The notes under the pieces are model-generated. The model did not search any database. It saw only the letters and a program-made list of their open reading frames with translations, and was not told the DNA's origin. A program made the position numbers and the translations under genes. A DNA stretch of 64,000 bases, from positions 1-64,000 of the forward strand of contig CADAZN010000001.1 in the NCBI GenBank assembly GCA_902792435.1, in the 5' to 3' direction. This stretch comes from an uncultured Bacteroidales bacterium (lineage in GTDB: Bacteria > Bacteroidota > Bacteroidia > Bacteroidales > Muribaculaceae). How positions within the stretch are numbered: position 1 is the first letter of the stretch; each line of letters begins with the position of its first letter. Shown here piece by piece: positions 35,554-43,304 of the stretch.

Positions 35554-37644
35554 ATGAAAAAAATCTTTTTATCAATTTCATTATTTCTTTCTATTGCAAC
35601 TATGATTAGTGCCGACAATGTATTTTTCCAACCGTTTAAGACTACCAACGGAGCTATTCCTTTCGATCGAATAACTACTGCTGATTATGAACCAGCTATC
35701 ATCGAAGGAATGAAGCGACATAGTGCCGAGATTGACTCTATCGCTAACCAAGAAGCAACTCCAACTTTTGAGAACACAATTGTGGCATTGGAACGTTCGG
35801 GAGAGATGCTAAATCGTGTCTTGGGAGTGTTCTACCCTATGCTCTCAGCTAATGCCGACGATTCTCTAATGGCTGTGTCGGAGCGCATGACACCTAAGAT
35901 TACTGAGCATGGCAATAGTGTGACCCTCAACGATAAACTGTGGCAACGTATTGACTATGTATATAAACATTTTGACAAGTCAAAATATGATAAAGAGGAC
36001 TGGATGCTTCTTGAGAAGACCCATGAGTCATTTGTGCGCAGTGGTGCAGCTTTGGAGGGTAGCGACCGTGACAAATACAAAGAACTCTCGACACGTTTGT
36101 CACAACTCACACTCAAGTTTGACCAAAACGCTTTGAAAGAGACATCAAAATATGAAATGTGGCTTACAAAGAATGATTTGGATGGGCTTCCTGAGAGTGC
36201 TATTGATGCTGCGGCTGCAGCCGCCAAGGCAAAAGAACGTGAAGGTGAATATCTCATAACATTGCATGCGCCTAGCTACCTGGCGTTCATGAAATATAGT
36301 TCGCGTAGAGATCTACGAGAGAAACTCTACAAGATGTATAATTCGCAGTGCACTAGCGGAGAATACAATAATATTGAGATAATGCAGCAAATTGCCAATA
36401 CCCGTCTTGAACTGGCTAATCTTCTTGGATATAAGACGTTTGCCGATTATCAACTTGCCAACAAGATGGCCGAGAATCCCACAAATGTCTATAATATGCT
36501 AAATCAGCTCAAAGATGCTTACACCAAGACACAAAAGAGCGACATGAATGACCTCAACAAGTATGCTAGCAAGATTGAGGGAAAGAAATTTACTATTATG
36601 CCATGGGATTATGCCTACTACTCAAATAAACTTAAAGAGGAGAAGTACAGCATAAATGACGAGCTACTCAGACCTTATTTCAAACTTGAGAATGTTATAG
36701 ATGGTGTATTTGGTCTTGCTACAAGACTTTACGGGCTGCATTTTACCGATAATTATGACGCTCAAGTATTTCATCCTGAAGTTAAGGTTTATAATGTAAC
36801 TGACGACAATGGCCAATTTGTGGCATTGCTTTACACCGACTTCTTCCCACGCGAGACCAAGCAAAGTGGAGCTTGGATGACAAACTTCCGTGAGCAGTAT
36901 CGTGATGCCGATGGCAAGGATGTTAGACCTATTGTAACTCTTACAATGAACTTCACCAGACCCACTGAAACAAAACCATCATTGCTTACCTATTATGAAG
37001 TTGAGACATTTATGCATGAGTTTGGTCATGGCTTGCATGGCATGCTCTCAAAGTGTAAATACACTTCGACTTCTGGAACTAACGTGTATCGTGACTTCGT
37101 GGAACTACCCTCACAATTCAATGAGAACTTCCTTAGTGAGCGTGAATATCTTGATAGCTTTGCAAAGCACTATCTCACTGGCGAGAACATCCCACAAGAA
37201 TTGGTGCAAAAGATAAAGGCATCGGAGCAATATGGAGCTGCCTATGCTTGCCTGCGTCAGCTAAGCTTCGGTTTCCTTGATATGGCCTACCACAGCATAA
37301 CAAAGCCTGTTTCGGGCGATGCTTTTAAGTTTGAGTATGAGGCTATGAAACCTGTTCAGATATTTAACCCTGTTGATGGTTGTATGATGTCACCACAGTT
37401 CACTCACATCTTCTCTGGAGGCTATGCCGCTGGCTACTACGGTTATAAATGGGCTGAGATTCTTGATGCCGATGCCTTCAGCAAGTTCCAAGAAGACGGA
37501 ATCTTCAATCCAGTTACTGCTAAGTCATTTAAAGAGAATATCCTTGAACGTGGCGGTACTGAGCCACCAATGACGTTGTATAAGCGATTCCGTGGTAGAG
37601 AACCCAAAATAGATGCACTGCTCAAGCGAGACGGTATCAAATAA
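35554..37644 (+). CDS. dcp: M3-family metallopeptidase (Dcp/oligopeptidase type)
   Basis: A 696-residue peptidase with signal peptide MKKIFLSISLFLSIATMISA, so exported. The zinc motif HEFGH is at residues 488-492 (FMHEFGHGLHGML), and the third ligand Glu is in RDFVELPSQFNENF. The C-terminal YKWAEILDADAFSKF is also typical of peptidyl-dipeptidase Dcp. It cleaves dipeptides from the C-terminus of short peptides, probably in the periplasm. The start ATG at 35554 gives the signal peptide; a longer frame begins inside the TPR gene and is unlikely. Confidence 0.93.
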   Translation: MKKIFLSISLFLSIATMISADNVFFQPFKTTNGAIPFDRITTADYEPAIIEGMKRHSAEIDSIANQEATPTFENTIVALERSGEMLNRVLGVFYPMLSANADDSLMAVSERMTPKITEHGNSVTLNDKLWQRIDYVYKHFDKSKYDKEDWMLLEKTHESFVRSGAALEGSDRDKYKELSTRLSQLTLKFDQNALKETSKYEMWLTKNDLDGLPESAIDAAAAAAKAKEREGEYLITLHAPSYLAFMKYSSRRDLREKLYKMYNSQCTSGEYNNIEIMQQIANTRLELANLLGYKTFADYQLANKMAENPTNVYNMLNQLKDAYTKTQKSDMNDLNKYASKIEGKKFTIMPWDYAYYSNKLKEEKYSINDELLRPYFKLENVIDGVFGLATRLYGLHFTDNYDAQVFHPEVKVYNVTDDNGQFVALLYTDFFPRETKQSGAWMTNFREQYRDADGKDVRPIVTLTMNFTRPTETKPSLLTYYEVETFMHEFGHGLHGMLSKCKYTSTSGTNVYRDFVELPSQFNENFLSEREYLDSFAKHYLTGENIPQELVQKIKASEQYGAAYACLRQLSFGFLDMAYHSITKPVSGDAFKFEYEAMKPVQIFNPVDGCMMSPQFTHIFSGGYAAGYYGYKWAEILDADAFSKFQEDGIFNPVTAKSFKENILERGGTEPPMTLYKRFRGREPKIDALLKRDGIK

Positions 37645-37678
37645 TGCTATAGCCCTGAAGTATAACTAGATTTATTTG

Positions 37679-37686
37679 TAACTTTG
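37679..37686 (+). promoter_or_regulatory. -7 box of lpxB
   Basis: TAACTTTG, 26 bases before the lpxB ATG. No clear -33 box. Confidence 0.6.
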
Positions 37687-37712
37687 AGCTGTCAAACTAA
37701 TATATTAGCCAT

Positions 37713-38843
37713 ATGCGATATTTTATAATAGCTGGTGAGGCCTCAGGCGACATTCATGGTAGTGCGCTCATTGCTTCACTTAAGGAGCAAGACAATAACG
37801 CACAGATTGAGTTTCTGGGCGGTGACCTTATGGCACAAAATGCTGGCCATGAGCCACTCATCCATTATCGCGATATGGCTTTTATGGGCTTTATTGAGGT
37901 AATAAAACATTTGGGTAGCATTCTTGGGTTCATGAAGAAAGCAAAGGAAGCTATTGCTTCTAAACGCCCCGATGCTCTAATTCTCATCGATTACCCATCA
38001 TTTAATCTCAAAATGGCGAAATGGGCCAAGCAACATGGTATTCCAGTGTTCTACTTCATTTCTCCAAAGGTCTGGGCTTGGAAAGAGTGGCGTGTTAAAG
38101 ATATCAAGCGATATGTCGACCGAATGTTTTCAATTCTGCCTTTCGAGACCGAGTTTTATCGTAAACATGACTATGAGGTGGAATACGTTGGAAATCCCAC
38201 TGTGAAGGAGATTAATAATGCGCTTGGAACAATGCGTGATGCTACTCAATTCTGTGCGGACAATGGTCTTGATCCAAGTAAACCTATCATCGCTTTGCTG
38301 CCTGGCTCACGCATGAAGGAGATTCGTGACAATCTTCCCACCATGATTGCTGCAGCAAAGCTTCACAATAGTTGCCAGACGGTAATTGCTGGAGCTCCCA
38401 GCATTGAAGATGATGCTTACTCTCTTGCTATAAAAGGCAAGAGGATTCCGGTATTGCGAGACCAGACTTTTGAGCTTGTTCGCTATTCCCGGGTAGCTCT
38501 TGTGACATCGGGTACAGCTACGCTTGAAACTGCTCTGTTGGGAACTCCACAAGTTGCATGTTATCGCATGAACGGTAGCAAACTTGTTTACTCGTTTTAC
38601 CGCAAGCTTATCAAGGGTAATTATGTGACCCTGCCTAATCTCATTGCCGACGCTCCAATCATTCCTGAGCTATTACTGCATAATTGCAATGTGGAAAGTG
38701 TAGATGACCACCTCACCCAATTGTTAAATGAGAGTGATGAGCGTAAGGCTATGATTGAGGGATATGAGAGAATTGCAAAGATTCTGACCACCAAAGATTG
38801 TACTCAAATTACAGCTCAACGCATAATACAACAATTGAGATGA
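37713..38843 (+). CDS. lpxB: Lipid-A-disaccharide synthase
   Basis: A 376-residue LpxB of normal length. Signatures: MRYFIIAGEASGDIHGSALI at the start, FMGFIEVIKHL, LIDYPSFNLKMAKWAKQHGI, YFISPKVWAWKEWRV and LLPGSRMKEI, with VTSGTATLETALLGTPQV near the C-terminus. It joins UDP-diacylglucosamine and lipid X to form the lipid A disaccharide at the inner face of the inner membrane. The last bases overlap the start of the HD-RpiB gene (ATGA), so the two are translationally coupled. Confidence 0.96.
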   Translation: MRYFIIAGEASGDIHGSALIASLKEQDNNAQIEFLGGDLMAQNAGHEPLIHYRDMAFMGFIEVIKHLGSILGFMKKAKEAIASKRPDALILIDYPSFNLKMAKWAKQHGIPVFYFISPKVWAWKEWRVKDIKRYVDRMFSILPFETEFYRKHDYEVEYVGNPTVKEINNALGTMRDATQFCADNGLDPSKPIIALLPGSRMKEIRDNLPTMIAAAKLHNSCQTVIAGAPSIEDDAYSLAIKGKRIPVLRDQTFELVRYSRVALVTSGTATLETALLGTPQVACYRMNGSKLVYSFYRKLIKGNYVTLPNLIADAPIIPELLLHNCNVESVDDHLTQLLNESDERKAMIEGYERIAKILTTKDCTQITAQRIIQQLR

Positions 38844-39937
38844 TCCGATTTGACGAAATATCCATTTTTCTAGAAAAAGAGATTGTTCCACGGTATGATG
38901 CATTTGATGCAGGTCACCGTCGTGATCACGTGCATTATGTCATGCAGGAGAGCTTGAAACTTGCGGAGTACTACCCTACTGTTGACCGTGCCATGTTGTT
39001 AGTGGCTGCAGCCTATCATGACCTGGGGCTTGAAATTGACCGCAAGACTCATCACATCGAAAGTGCTCGTATTATTCGCGAAGACCAACGACTCACACAA
39101 TGGTTTACTGCAGCCGAGATAGAAATTATTGCTCAGGCGGCCGAAGATCATCGTGCATCGAGCGATCATGACCCACGCACCGTCTACGGCCGTCTTGTTG
39201 CTGAAGCTGATCGCCACATCGATGGAGACACCATTATCCGTAGGACAATTCAGTTCTCGTTCAAGCACTACCCCAATCTTGACAAGGAAGAGAACTATCG
39301 TCGATTTCAGGAACATATGAGTGAAAAATATGACGAAGGCGGATATCTTAAATTATGGATACCCGAGTCGAGCAATGCAAAGCGACTACAGGATTTTCGC
39401 AAACTACTTCATCAACCAGATGAACTTCGTAAGAAATTTGACATTATATATGACCAACTAACAAAAATAAATAATAATATGACTACAATTCTAAAACCAG
39501 GCATTCCAGTGGCTTTGTGCAGTGACCATGCAGGTTATGCTACAAAACAAGCTGTTATCAACTATTTAAAAAACAACAATATCGAGTATAAAGATTTTGG
39601 TACTTATAGCGAGGAAAGTTGTGATTATCCCGACTTTGCTCATCCATGCGCAATTGCTATTGAGAATGGAGAATGCTACCCAGGCATTGCGATTTGTGGT
39701 AGTGGCGAGGGAATCAATATCACCCTTAATAAGCATCAAGGAATCCGTTCTGCTCTATGCTGGCTTCCAGAGTTAGCAAGCCTTGCTCGACAGCACAACG
39801 ATGCAAATGTACTAGCGATGCCCGGGCGCTTTGTTACCGATGAAGAGGCAATAGAAATGGTAAAGACCTTCTTCTCTACTCAGTTTGAGGGAGGAAGACA
39901 TCAGAATCGTGTAAACAAAATTCCTGTCACTCAATAA
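38840..39937 (+). CDS. Fusion of HD-domain phosphohydrolase and ribose-5-phosphate isomerase B
   Basis: A 365-residue single open frame starting at the ATG that overlaps the lpxB stop. Residues 1-about 200 are an HD domain: RRDHVHYVMQESLKLAE, the metal-binding HD pair at His60-Asp61 in VAAAYHDLGLEID, and AAEDHRASSDHD. Residues 214-365 form RpiB: VALCSDHAGYATKQAVINYL, AICGSGEGINITLNKHQGIR with the catalytic Cys, and LARQHNDANVLAMPGR. Met214 lies exactly where a stand-alone RpiB would begin (39479) and is preceded by an AT-rich stretch that looks like former intergenic sequence (linker ending TKINNN). RpiB interconverts ribulose-5-P and ribose-5-P; the HD substrate is unknown. Confidence 0.88.
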   Translation: MIRFDEISIFLEKEIVPRYDAFDAGHRRDHVHYVMQESLKLAEYYPTVDRAMLLVAAAYHDLGLEIDRKTHHIESARIIREDQRLTQWFTAAEIEIIAQAAEDHRASSDHDPRTVYGRLVAEADRHIDGDTIIRRTIQFSFKHYPNLDKEENYRRFQEHMSEKYDEGGYLKLWIPESSNAKRLQDFRKLLHQPDELRKKFDIIYDQLTKINNNMTTILKPGIPVALCSDHAGYATKQAVINYLKNNNIEYKDFGTYSEESCDYPDFAHPCAIAIENGECYPGIAICGSGEGINITLNKHQGIRSALCWLPELASLARQHNDANVLAMPGRFVTDEEAIEMVKTFFSTQFEGGRHQNRVNKIPVTQ

Positions 39938-39974
39938 TAATTAAAGTTTCGTCAATAAAAAGTTATTAACAAGA

Positions 39975-40006
39975 TTTGCGTGAACCGGTCGAAAGTAGTA
40001 ACTTTG
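39975..40006 (+). promoter_or_regulatory. Promoter of the HU/SPOR gene, abutting its start codon
   Basis: TTTG at 39975-39978 and TAACTTTG at 39999-40006, spacing 20. The ATG at 40008 begins one base after the -7 box, so transcription would start at or inside the first codons; a leaderless mRNA using the ATG at 40011 is likely. Confidence 0.75.
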
Positions 40007-40007
40007 C

Positions 40008-41000
40008 ATGATGATTTCACTTGTTCAACACATAGAATACTTGATGATCTACAATGACTGCGTTGTGATTCCTGGATGGGGAGCACTAATTGCTAATTAT
40101 AGACCATCGACCGTTAAGGGCAGCATAATGGAGTGTCCTCAACGTACTATTGCATTTAATGGTGACATCAATCACAATGATGGTATGCTTGCCAATTCGC
40201 TGATGAGACGTCATCACATGAGCTACGAACAAGCCTGCAGTTTTATTGCCGATAATGTTACCACATTCCGCCGACAACTTAATGACAATGCCGAACTTGC
40301 TTTTGGGCATATGGGATACTTCATTCTTAATGACCAGAAGATTTTAGAGTTTGTCCCCATGACAAAGTGCGAGGCAAGCGACGAATTCTTTGGACTCTCT
40401 AATTTTGAGATCCCAGCAATTGCAAGTGATAGTAATGTTGTTTCGGCTGCAACCATTATACATGCTGATTTTGGATGGCGCGAAAAAATCAAAGTCGCTG
40501 CATCCATCGTTGCTATTGTGGGAGTTGGATTATTGCTCTCCACTCCTGTAATAATCGACAAGGCAACACAGAATGCCAGCTTAAATGTTGCTGAAGTTAA
40601 GACTAACACTCAGCAGGCACCATCCATGACAACAAATCAGGTCACAGTTAAGCCATCGTGTAAAACTACAACCGAAGATAATAGTTTTGTTTTAATTGAG
40701 AATACTAAAAAATCGAATGATTTAGTAAAGGATTCCGCAAAGGATTCTTCTCATGAAAAGACTAATAAAGATATAACAAAGTCAACCGATGATGTTTACC
40801 TCTTGGCCATAGAATCATGCAGTTCTTCAAGCAAGGCGAAATCAATGTCGAAACGCTATGAGAAAAAAGGCATTGAAACTCAAATTGTGAATCGAGATGA
40901 TAAATTCTTGATTGTAATTGCTCAAAGTGACAACAAGCGAGAACTCAAAAAAATTAAAAAGTCCTCGCACGAGTTTAAGAAAGCTTGGATTTGCAATTGA
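40008..41000 (+). CDS. HU-CCDC81 and SPOR domain protein
   Basis: A 330-residue protein. Residues 1-130 fit the bacterial HU-CCDC81 pair of HU-like domains (LVQHIEYLMIYNDCVVIPGW, RRHHMSYEQACSFIADNV, LAFGHMGYFILNDQKILEFV). A transmembrane helix lies at about 165-185 (VAASIVAIVGVGLLLSTPVI), followed by a Ser/Lys-rich linker. The C-terminal about 70 residues form a SPOR domain (YLLAIESCSSSSKAKSMSKR...), which binds denuded peptidoglycan at the septum. It probably links DNA or cytoplasmic factors to the division site. ATG 40011 is an alternative start. Confidence 0.85.
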   Translation: MMISLVQHIEYLMIYNDCVVIPGWGALIANYRPSTVKGSIMECPQRTIAFNGDINHNDGMLANSLMRRHHMSYEQACSFIADNVTTFRRQLNDNAELAFGHMGYFILNDQKILEFVPMTKCEASDEFFGLSNFEIPAIASDSNVVSAATIIHADFGWREKIKVAASIVAIVGVGLLLSTPVIIDKATQNASLNVAEVKTNTQQAPSMTTNQVTVKPSCKTTTEDNSFVLIENTKKSNDLVKDSAKDSSHEKTNKDITKSTDDVYLLAIESCSSSSKAKSMSKRYEKKGIETQIVNRDDKFLIVIAQSDNKRELKKIKKSSHEFKKAWICN

Positions 41001-41014
41001 TTATAAGAAATAAT

Positions 41015-41052
41015 AAGAAAGTGACACCTGGAGTTCCAAGTGTCACTTTTTT
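41015..41052 (+). terminator. Terminator of the HU/SPOR gene
   Basis: AAAGTGACAC (41018-41027) pairs with GTGTCACTTT (41040-41049), followed by T's to 41052. Confidence 0.87.
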
Positions 41053-41054
41053 AT

Positions 41055-41252
41055 TTAATAATGATATCCTGGGTGATGATGCCCACCTGGATGATGAGGA
41101 CGAGGTGGTGGAGGCGGTGGTGGACCTGGGCGACCCCGATAGGGATAATCATAGTAATAATCATCGTACCAATATGGGCTGCACGATGTAACTGCTACCG
41201 ATGCTACAATCGAGAGTAGTACAGCCAGAAGTAATGTTTTTCTCTTCTTCAT
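41055..41252 (-). CDS. Small Tyr/Pro/His-rich lipoprotein
   Basis: A 65-residue lipoprotein from the ATG at 41252 (MKKRKTLLLAVLLSIVASVA, lipobox VTSC). The mature part is short and low-complexity: a tyrosine-aspartate stretch (YWYDDYYYDYPYRG), a run of proline (RPGPPPPPPPRPH) and a histidine/glycine tail (GGHHHPGYHY). The His-rich tail could bind metal; function is otherwise unknown. An upstream in-frame ATG at 41294 would spoil the signal peptide. It is convergent with the HU/SPOR gene and shares its terminator. Confidence 0.7.
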   Translation of the reverse strand: MKKRKTLLLAVLLSIVASVAVTSCSPYWYDDYYYDYPYRGRPGPPPPPPPRPHHPGGHHHPGYHY

Positions 41253-41327
41253 CTTTTTAAAACCTTTTGTGTTAATAATTTCTTTTGTTGTCATTTTGAC
41301 TACCTGAAACAGTAAAAGTTTACCTTT

Positions 41328-41353
41328 CTATTTCACTTTCACGAGTGAAATAG
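41328..41353. other. Perfect 10-bp inverted repeat upstream of the small lipoprotein gene
   Basis: CTATTTCACT (41328-41337), loop TTCACG, AGTGAAATAG (41344-41353). No T tract follows on the minus strand, so it may be an operator or a weak terminator of the two-TM protein gene. Confidence 0.45.
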
Positions 41354-41388
41354 ATGAACAGGCATTTTTTATCGATTAATAAGCAGGA

Positions 41389-41862
41389 TTATTGCCCAAT
41401 GTGGTGCCTAACATCAAGCACAAAGCGGCATAATTCATCTTCCCCCAAAAAAGCTTCAAGAGGAATTGCGAGAAATGTATAACTATTCTTTTTGAAACGA
41501 AGTATCAAGCAGTTGTTTATTGCAGTAGTACTTGCTATCTCTTGCCATAATATAAGGTGCTCTTTCATTTTCTCACTTGAGAAATTGAGCACCAAACCGT
41601 CATCGGTAATTGTAGCAGTTTTTTCTAGTATTGACCATCGCGACTCCTGAGTGAGAGCATAATAATACACTAGCGGCATAGAGATAATGACCATTGCCAT
41701 CGCAACAATCAGAGCTACATAGGCAAATCGAGTATCAACAACAATCAAGGCTAGACATACAAGCACTGGGAGCAGCAACAGCCACCAGCGCCGGGCAAAG
41801 TATAGCCTGTAAAGTATCGACATGTAGGTGCCCGAGGATATATAACAATCCTTGATTACCAC
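41389..41862 (-). CDS. Two-TM membrane protein, YcxB-like
   Basis: A 157-residue protein with two closely spaced transmembrane helices (about 27-44 and 48-70: WWLLLLPVLVCLALIVVD, VALIVAMAMVIISMPLVYYY) and a C-terminal soluble beta-domain (TATITDDGLVLNFSSEKMKE, NCLILRFKKNSYTFLAIPLE). This resembles YcxB-like proteins, but the match is by eye. It overlaps the Ntn-hydrolase gene by seven bases and is translated with it. The short N-terminus before the first helix is polar. Confidence 0.65.
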   Translation of the reverse strand: MVIKDCYISSGTYMSILYRLYFARRWWLLLLPVLVCLALIVVDTRFAYVALIVAMAMVIISMPLVYYYALTQESRWSILEKTATITDDGLVLNFSSEKMKEHLILWQEIASTTAINNCLILRFKKNSYTFLAIPLEAFLGEDELCRFVLDVRHHIGQ

Positions 41863-42995
41863 ACTCTAGTTTTAAGCAACACTCCCATCATAATCTTATC
41901 GCGCGATTCCTTTTCGCGCTCATACATCTCCATGTTCTTCTTCACCAGTTGCTGGCAGTAGCCTGTGCCCTCGTTGTTATAAAGCTTGCTCAGGTTCAGG
42001 TAATGCTGGCCGTTTCCACGCTCAATCGAGAACACCTCGGCCTTACGGGCCTTGACAATGTCGCACTGAGGGCTGTGATTGTTGGCGCCAGTGCCTTTAA
42101 GCACCTCAGGCACTCCGCCAGCCACGCCAAGTCGGGCTGCAAACGTGTCGGCACAAGGGGGATAGCCTAGAGCAATCCACATTGTGGTGAGTTCTGCTGG
42201 CTCGTCCTTTGCAACACCCTCTATCACTATCGATGCCGTCGAGCTGCGTCGGGGTATGAAGTCTTGGTCAACAAGCCACTCCTCGCCGCTATGGGTGAAA
42301 TCTTTGCCTATAAGGCTATGATAGAAGGTGCGCGAGAATTGCTCCGTGAACATCCATGGCTCAAAGTCGCCGGCTTCAATGTGAGGACCAAGCAAGTGTG
42401 TAGCGTTGCCATAGCGCACATAGCCCATGCCGTCGTCCTCACGGCCACTGTGAGAGTAATTAGTGCGTATTAGCACGCCATCAGGAGCAGCGGCAAGGTC
42501 ATATTTCTTATAAGTGTAGTTGCCAGTCTCAAAATAGGCGCCATTGCCCTTGGCATCTATTACGCCGAAGTTGGCCTCCACGCCCAGTGGTTTGGGCAGC
42601 GTCTTAAGCAAGTACTCGAAGTCATAGACCGTAACGCAACGCTCCAGCGCAAGCTTCATTACTACACCCTCGCGGTCCATTTCGCTCTCAGGAACATCGT
42701 CATTGTTGAGATTATAGGATGCAGTGTTCATTATCGCAAACCCCTTCTCATTGAATCCTGTCCATGCGGCGGTATCGGCAGGGTCGGTAGCGTCAAATAT
42801 CGCCACAAACTCATAGCAGTCGTCATGCGCTTTAATGAGTTCAACACGATTATCGGGACAACCAGTGTCGCGGTGTTTCCATAGTAAGGGTCGACCATTG
42901 GCTGTTTTTGAGCCTGAAATTATAGCCGAAGTGCAAGCCAGCGCCCCTATTGTGCCAGCAAGCATCAGCAAAATTATTAATACCTGTTTTTTCAT
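41856..42995 (-). CDS. Secreted Ntn-hydrolase (C45/acyltransferase-like, carcinine hydrolase type)
   Basis: A 379-residue protein. The signal peptide ends in IGALA and the next residue, Cys21, begins CTSAIISGSKTANGRPLLWK. In Ntn-hydrolases of the penicillin acylase/isopenicillin-N-acyltransferase type the N-terminal Cys after processing is the nucleophile, and here signal-peptidase cleavage alone would expose it. The following HRDTG and TGFNEKGFAIMNTASYNL match the family. It probably hydrolyses an amide such as an acyl-amino acid or bile-salt-like conjugate in the periplasm; substrate unknown. It is divergent from rho and its promoter boxes lie beside those of rho. Confidence 0.8.
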   Translation of the reverse strand: MKKQVLIILLMLAGTIGALACTSAIISGSKTANGRPLLWKHRDTGCPDNRVELIKAHDDCYEFVAIFDATDPADTAAWTGFNEKGFAIMNTASYNLNNDDVPESEMDREGVVMKLALERCVTVYDFEYLLKTLPKPLGVEANFGVIDAKGNGAYFETGNYTYKKYDLAAAPDGVLIRTNYSHSGREDDGMGYVRYGNATHLLGPHIEAGDFEPWMFTEQFSRTFYHSLIGKDFTHSGEEWLVDQDFIPRRSSTASIVIEGVAKDEPAELTTMWIALGYPPCADTFAARLGVAGGVPEVLKGTGANNHSPQCDIVKARKAEVFSIERGNGQHYLNLSKLYNNEGTGYCQQLVKKNMEMYEREKESRDKIMMGVLLKTRVW

Positions 42996-43017
42996 CTTTT
43001 CGTTGTGTTTATTGCCC

Positions 43018-43048
43018 CAAAGATAGTATAAATTACCTTTATGACAAA
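43018..43048 (-). promoter_or_regulatory. Promoter of the Ntn-hydrolase operon
   Basis: Minus strand TATCTTTG at 43018-43025 and TTTG at 43045-43048, spacing 19. The -33 box is only five bases from that of the divergent rho promoter. Confidence 0.75.
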
Positions 43049-43053
43049 AAAAA

Positions 43054-43084
43054 TTTGTTATTTAAAAATAAATAACTACCTTTG
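43054..43084 (+). promoter_or_regulatory. Promoter of rho
   Basis: TTTG at 43054-43057 and TACCTTTG at 43077-43084, spacing 19. The start codon is at 43305, so the leader is about 215 bases. Confidence 0.75.
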
Positions 43085-43304
43085 CACTTGATTTATGCAC
43101 ACAATAAATCTAAATCAATCAACAATCTTAATTTCTATTGTGTACATTTCCCACAATTTTTATTTAAATCTATATATTTTATCTCGATAATCTTTTTCAC
43201 CGAGTTGTGCGGCGTTATTTAAGTGTGATTATAATCATGCTTTAATAAATGAATATGAATTGCTGGACACTGCGTTGAGATTTTCACGATTATTTTTTAA
43301 GCTT
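43085..43304 (+). other. Long 5' leader of rho
   Basis: About 215 untranslated bases between the rho promoter and its ATG. I see no strong hairpin or terminator. A long leader would be a place for Rho to act on its own mRNA, as known in other bacteria; here this is inference. Confidence 0.5.
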
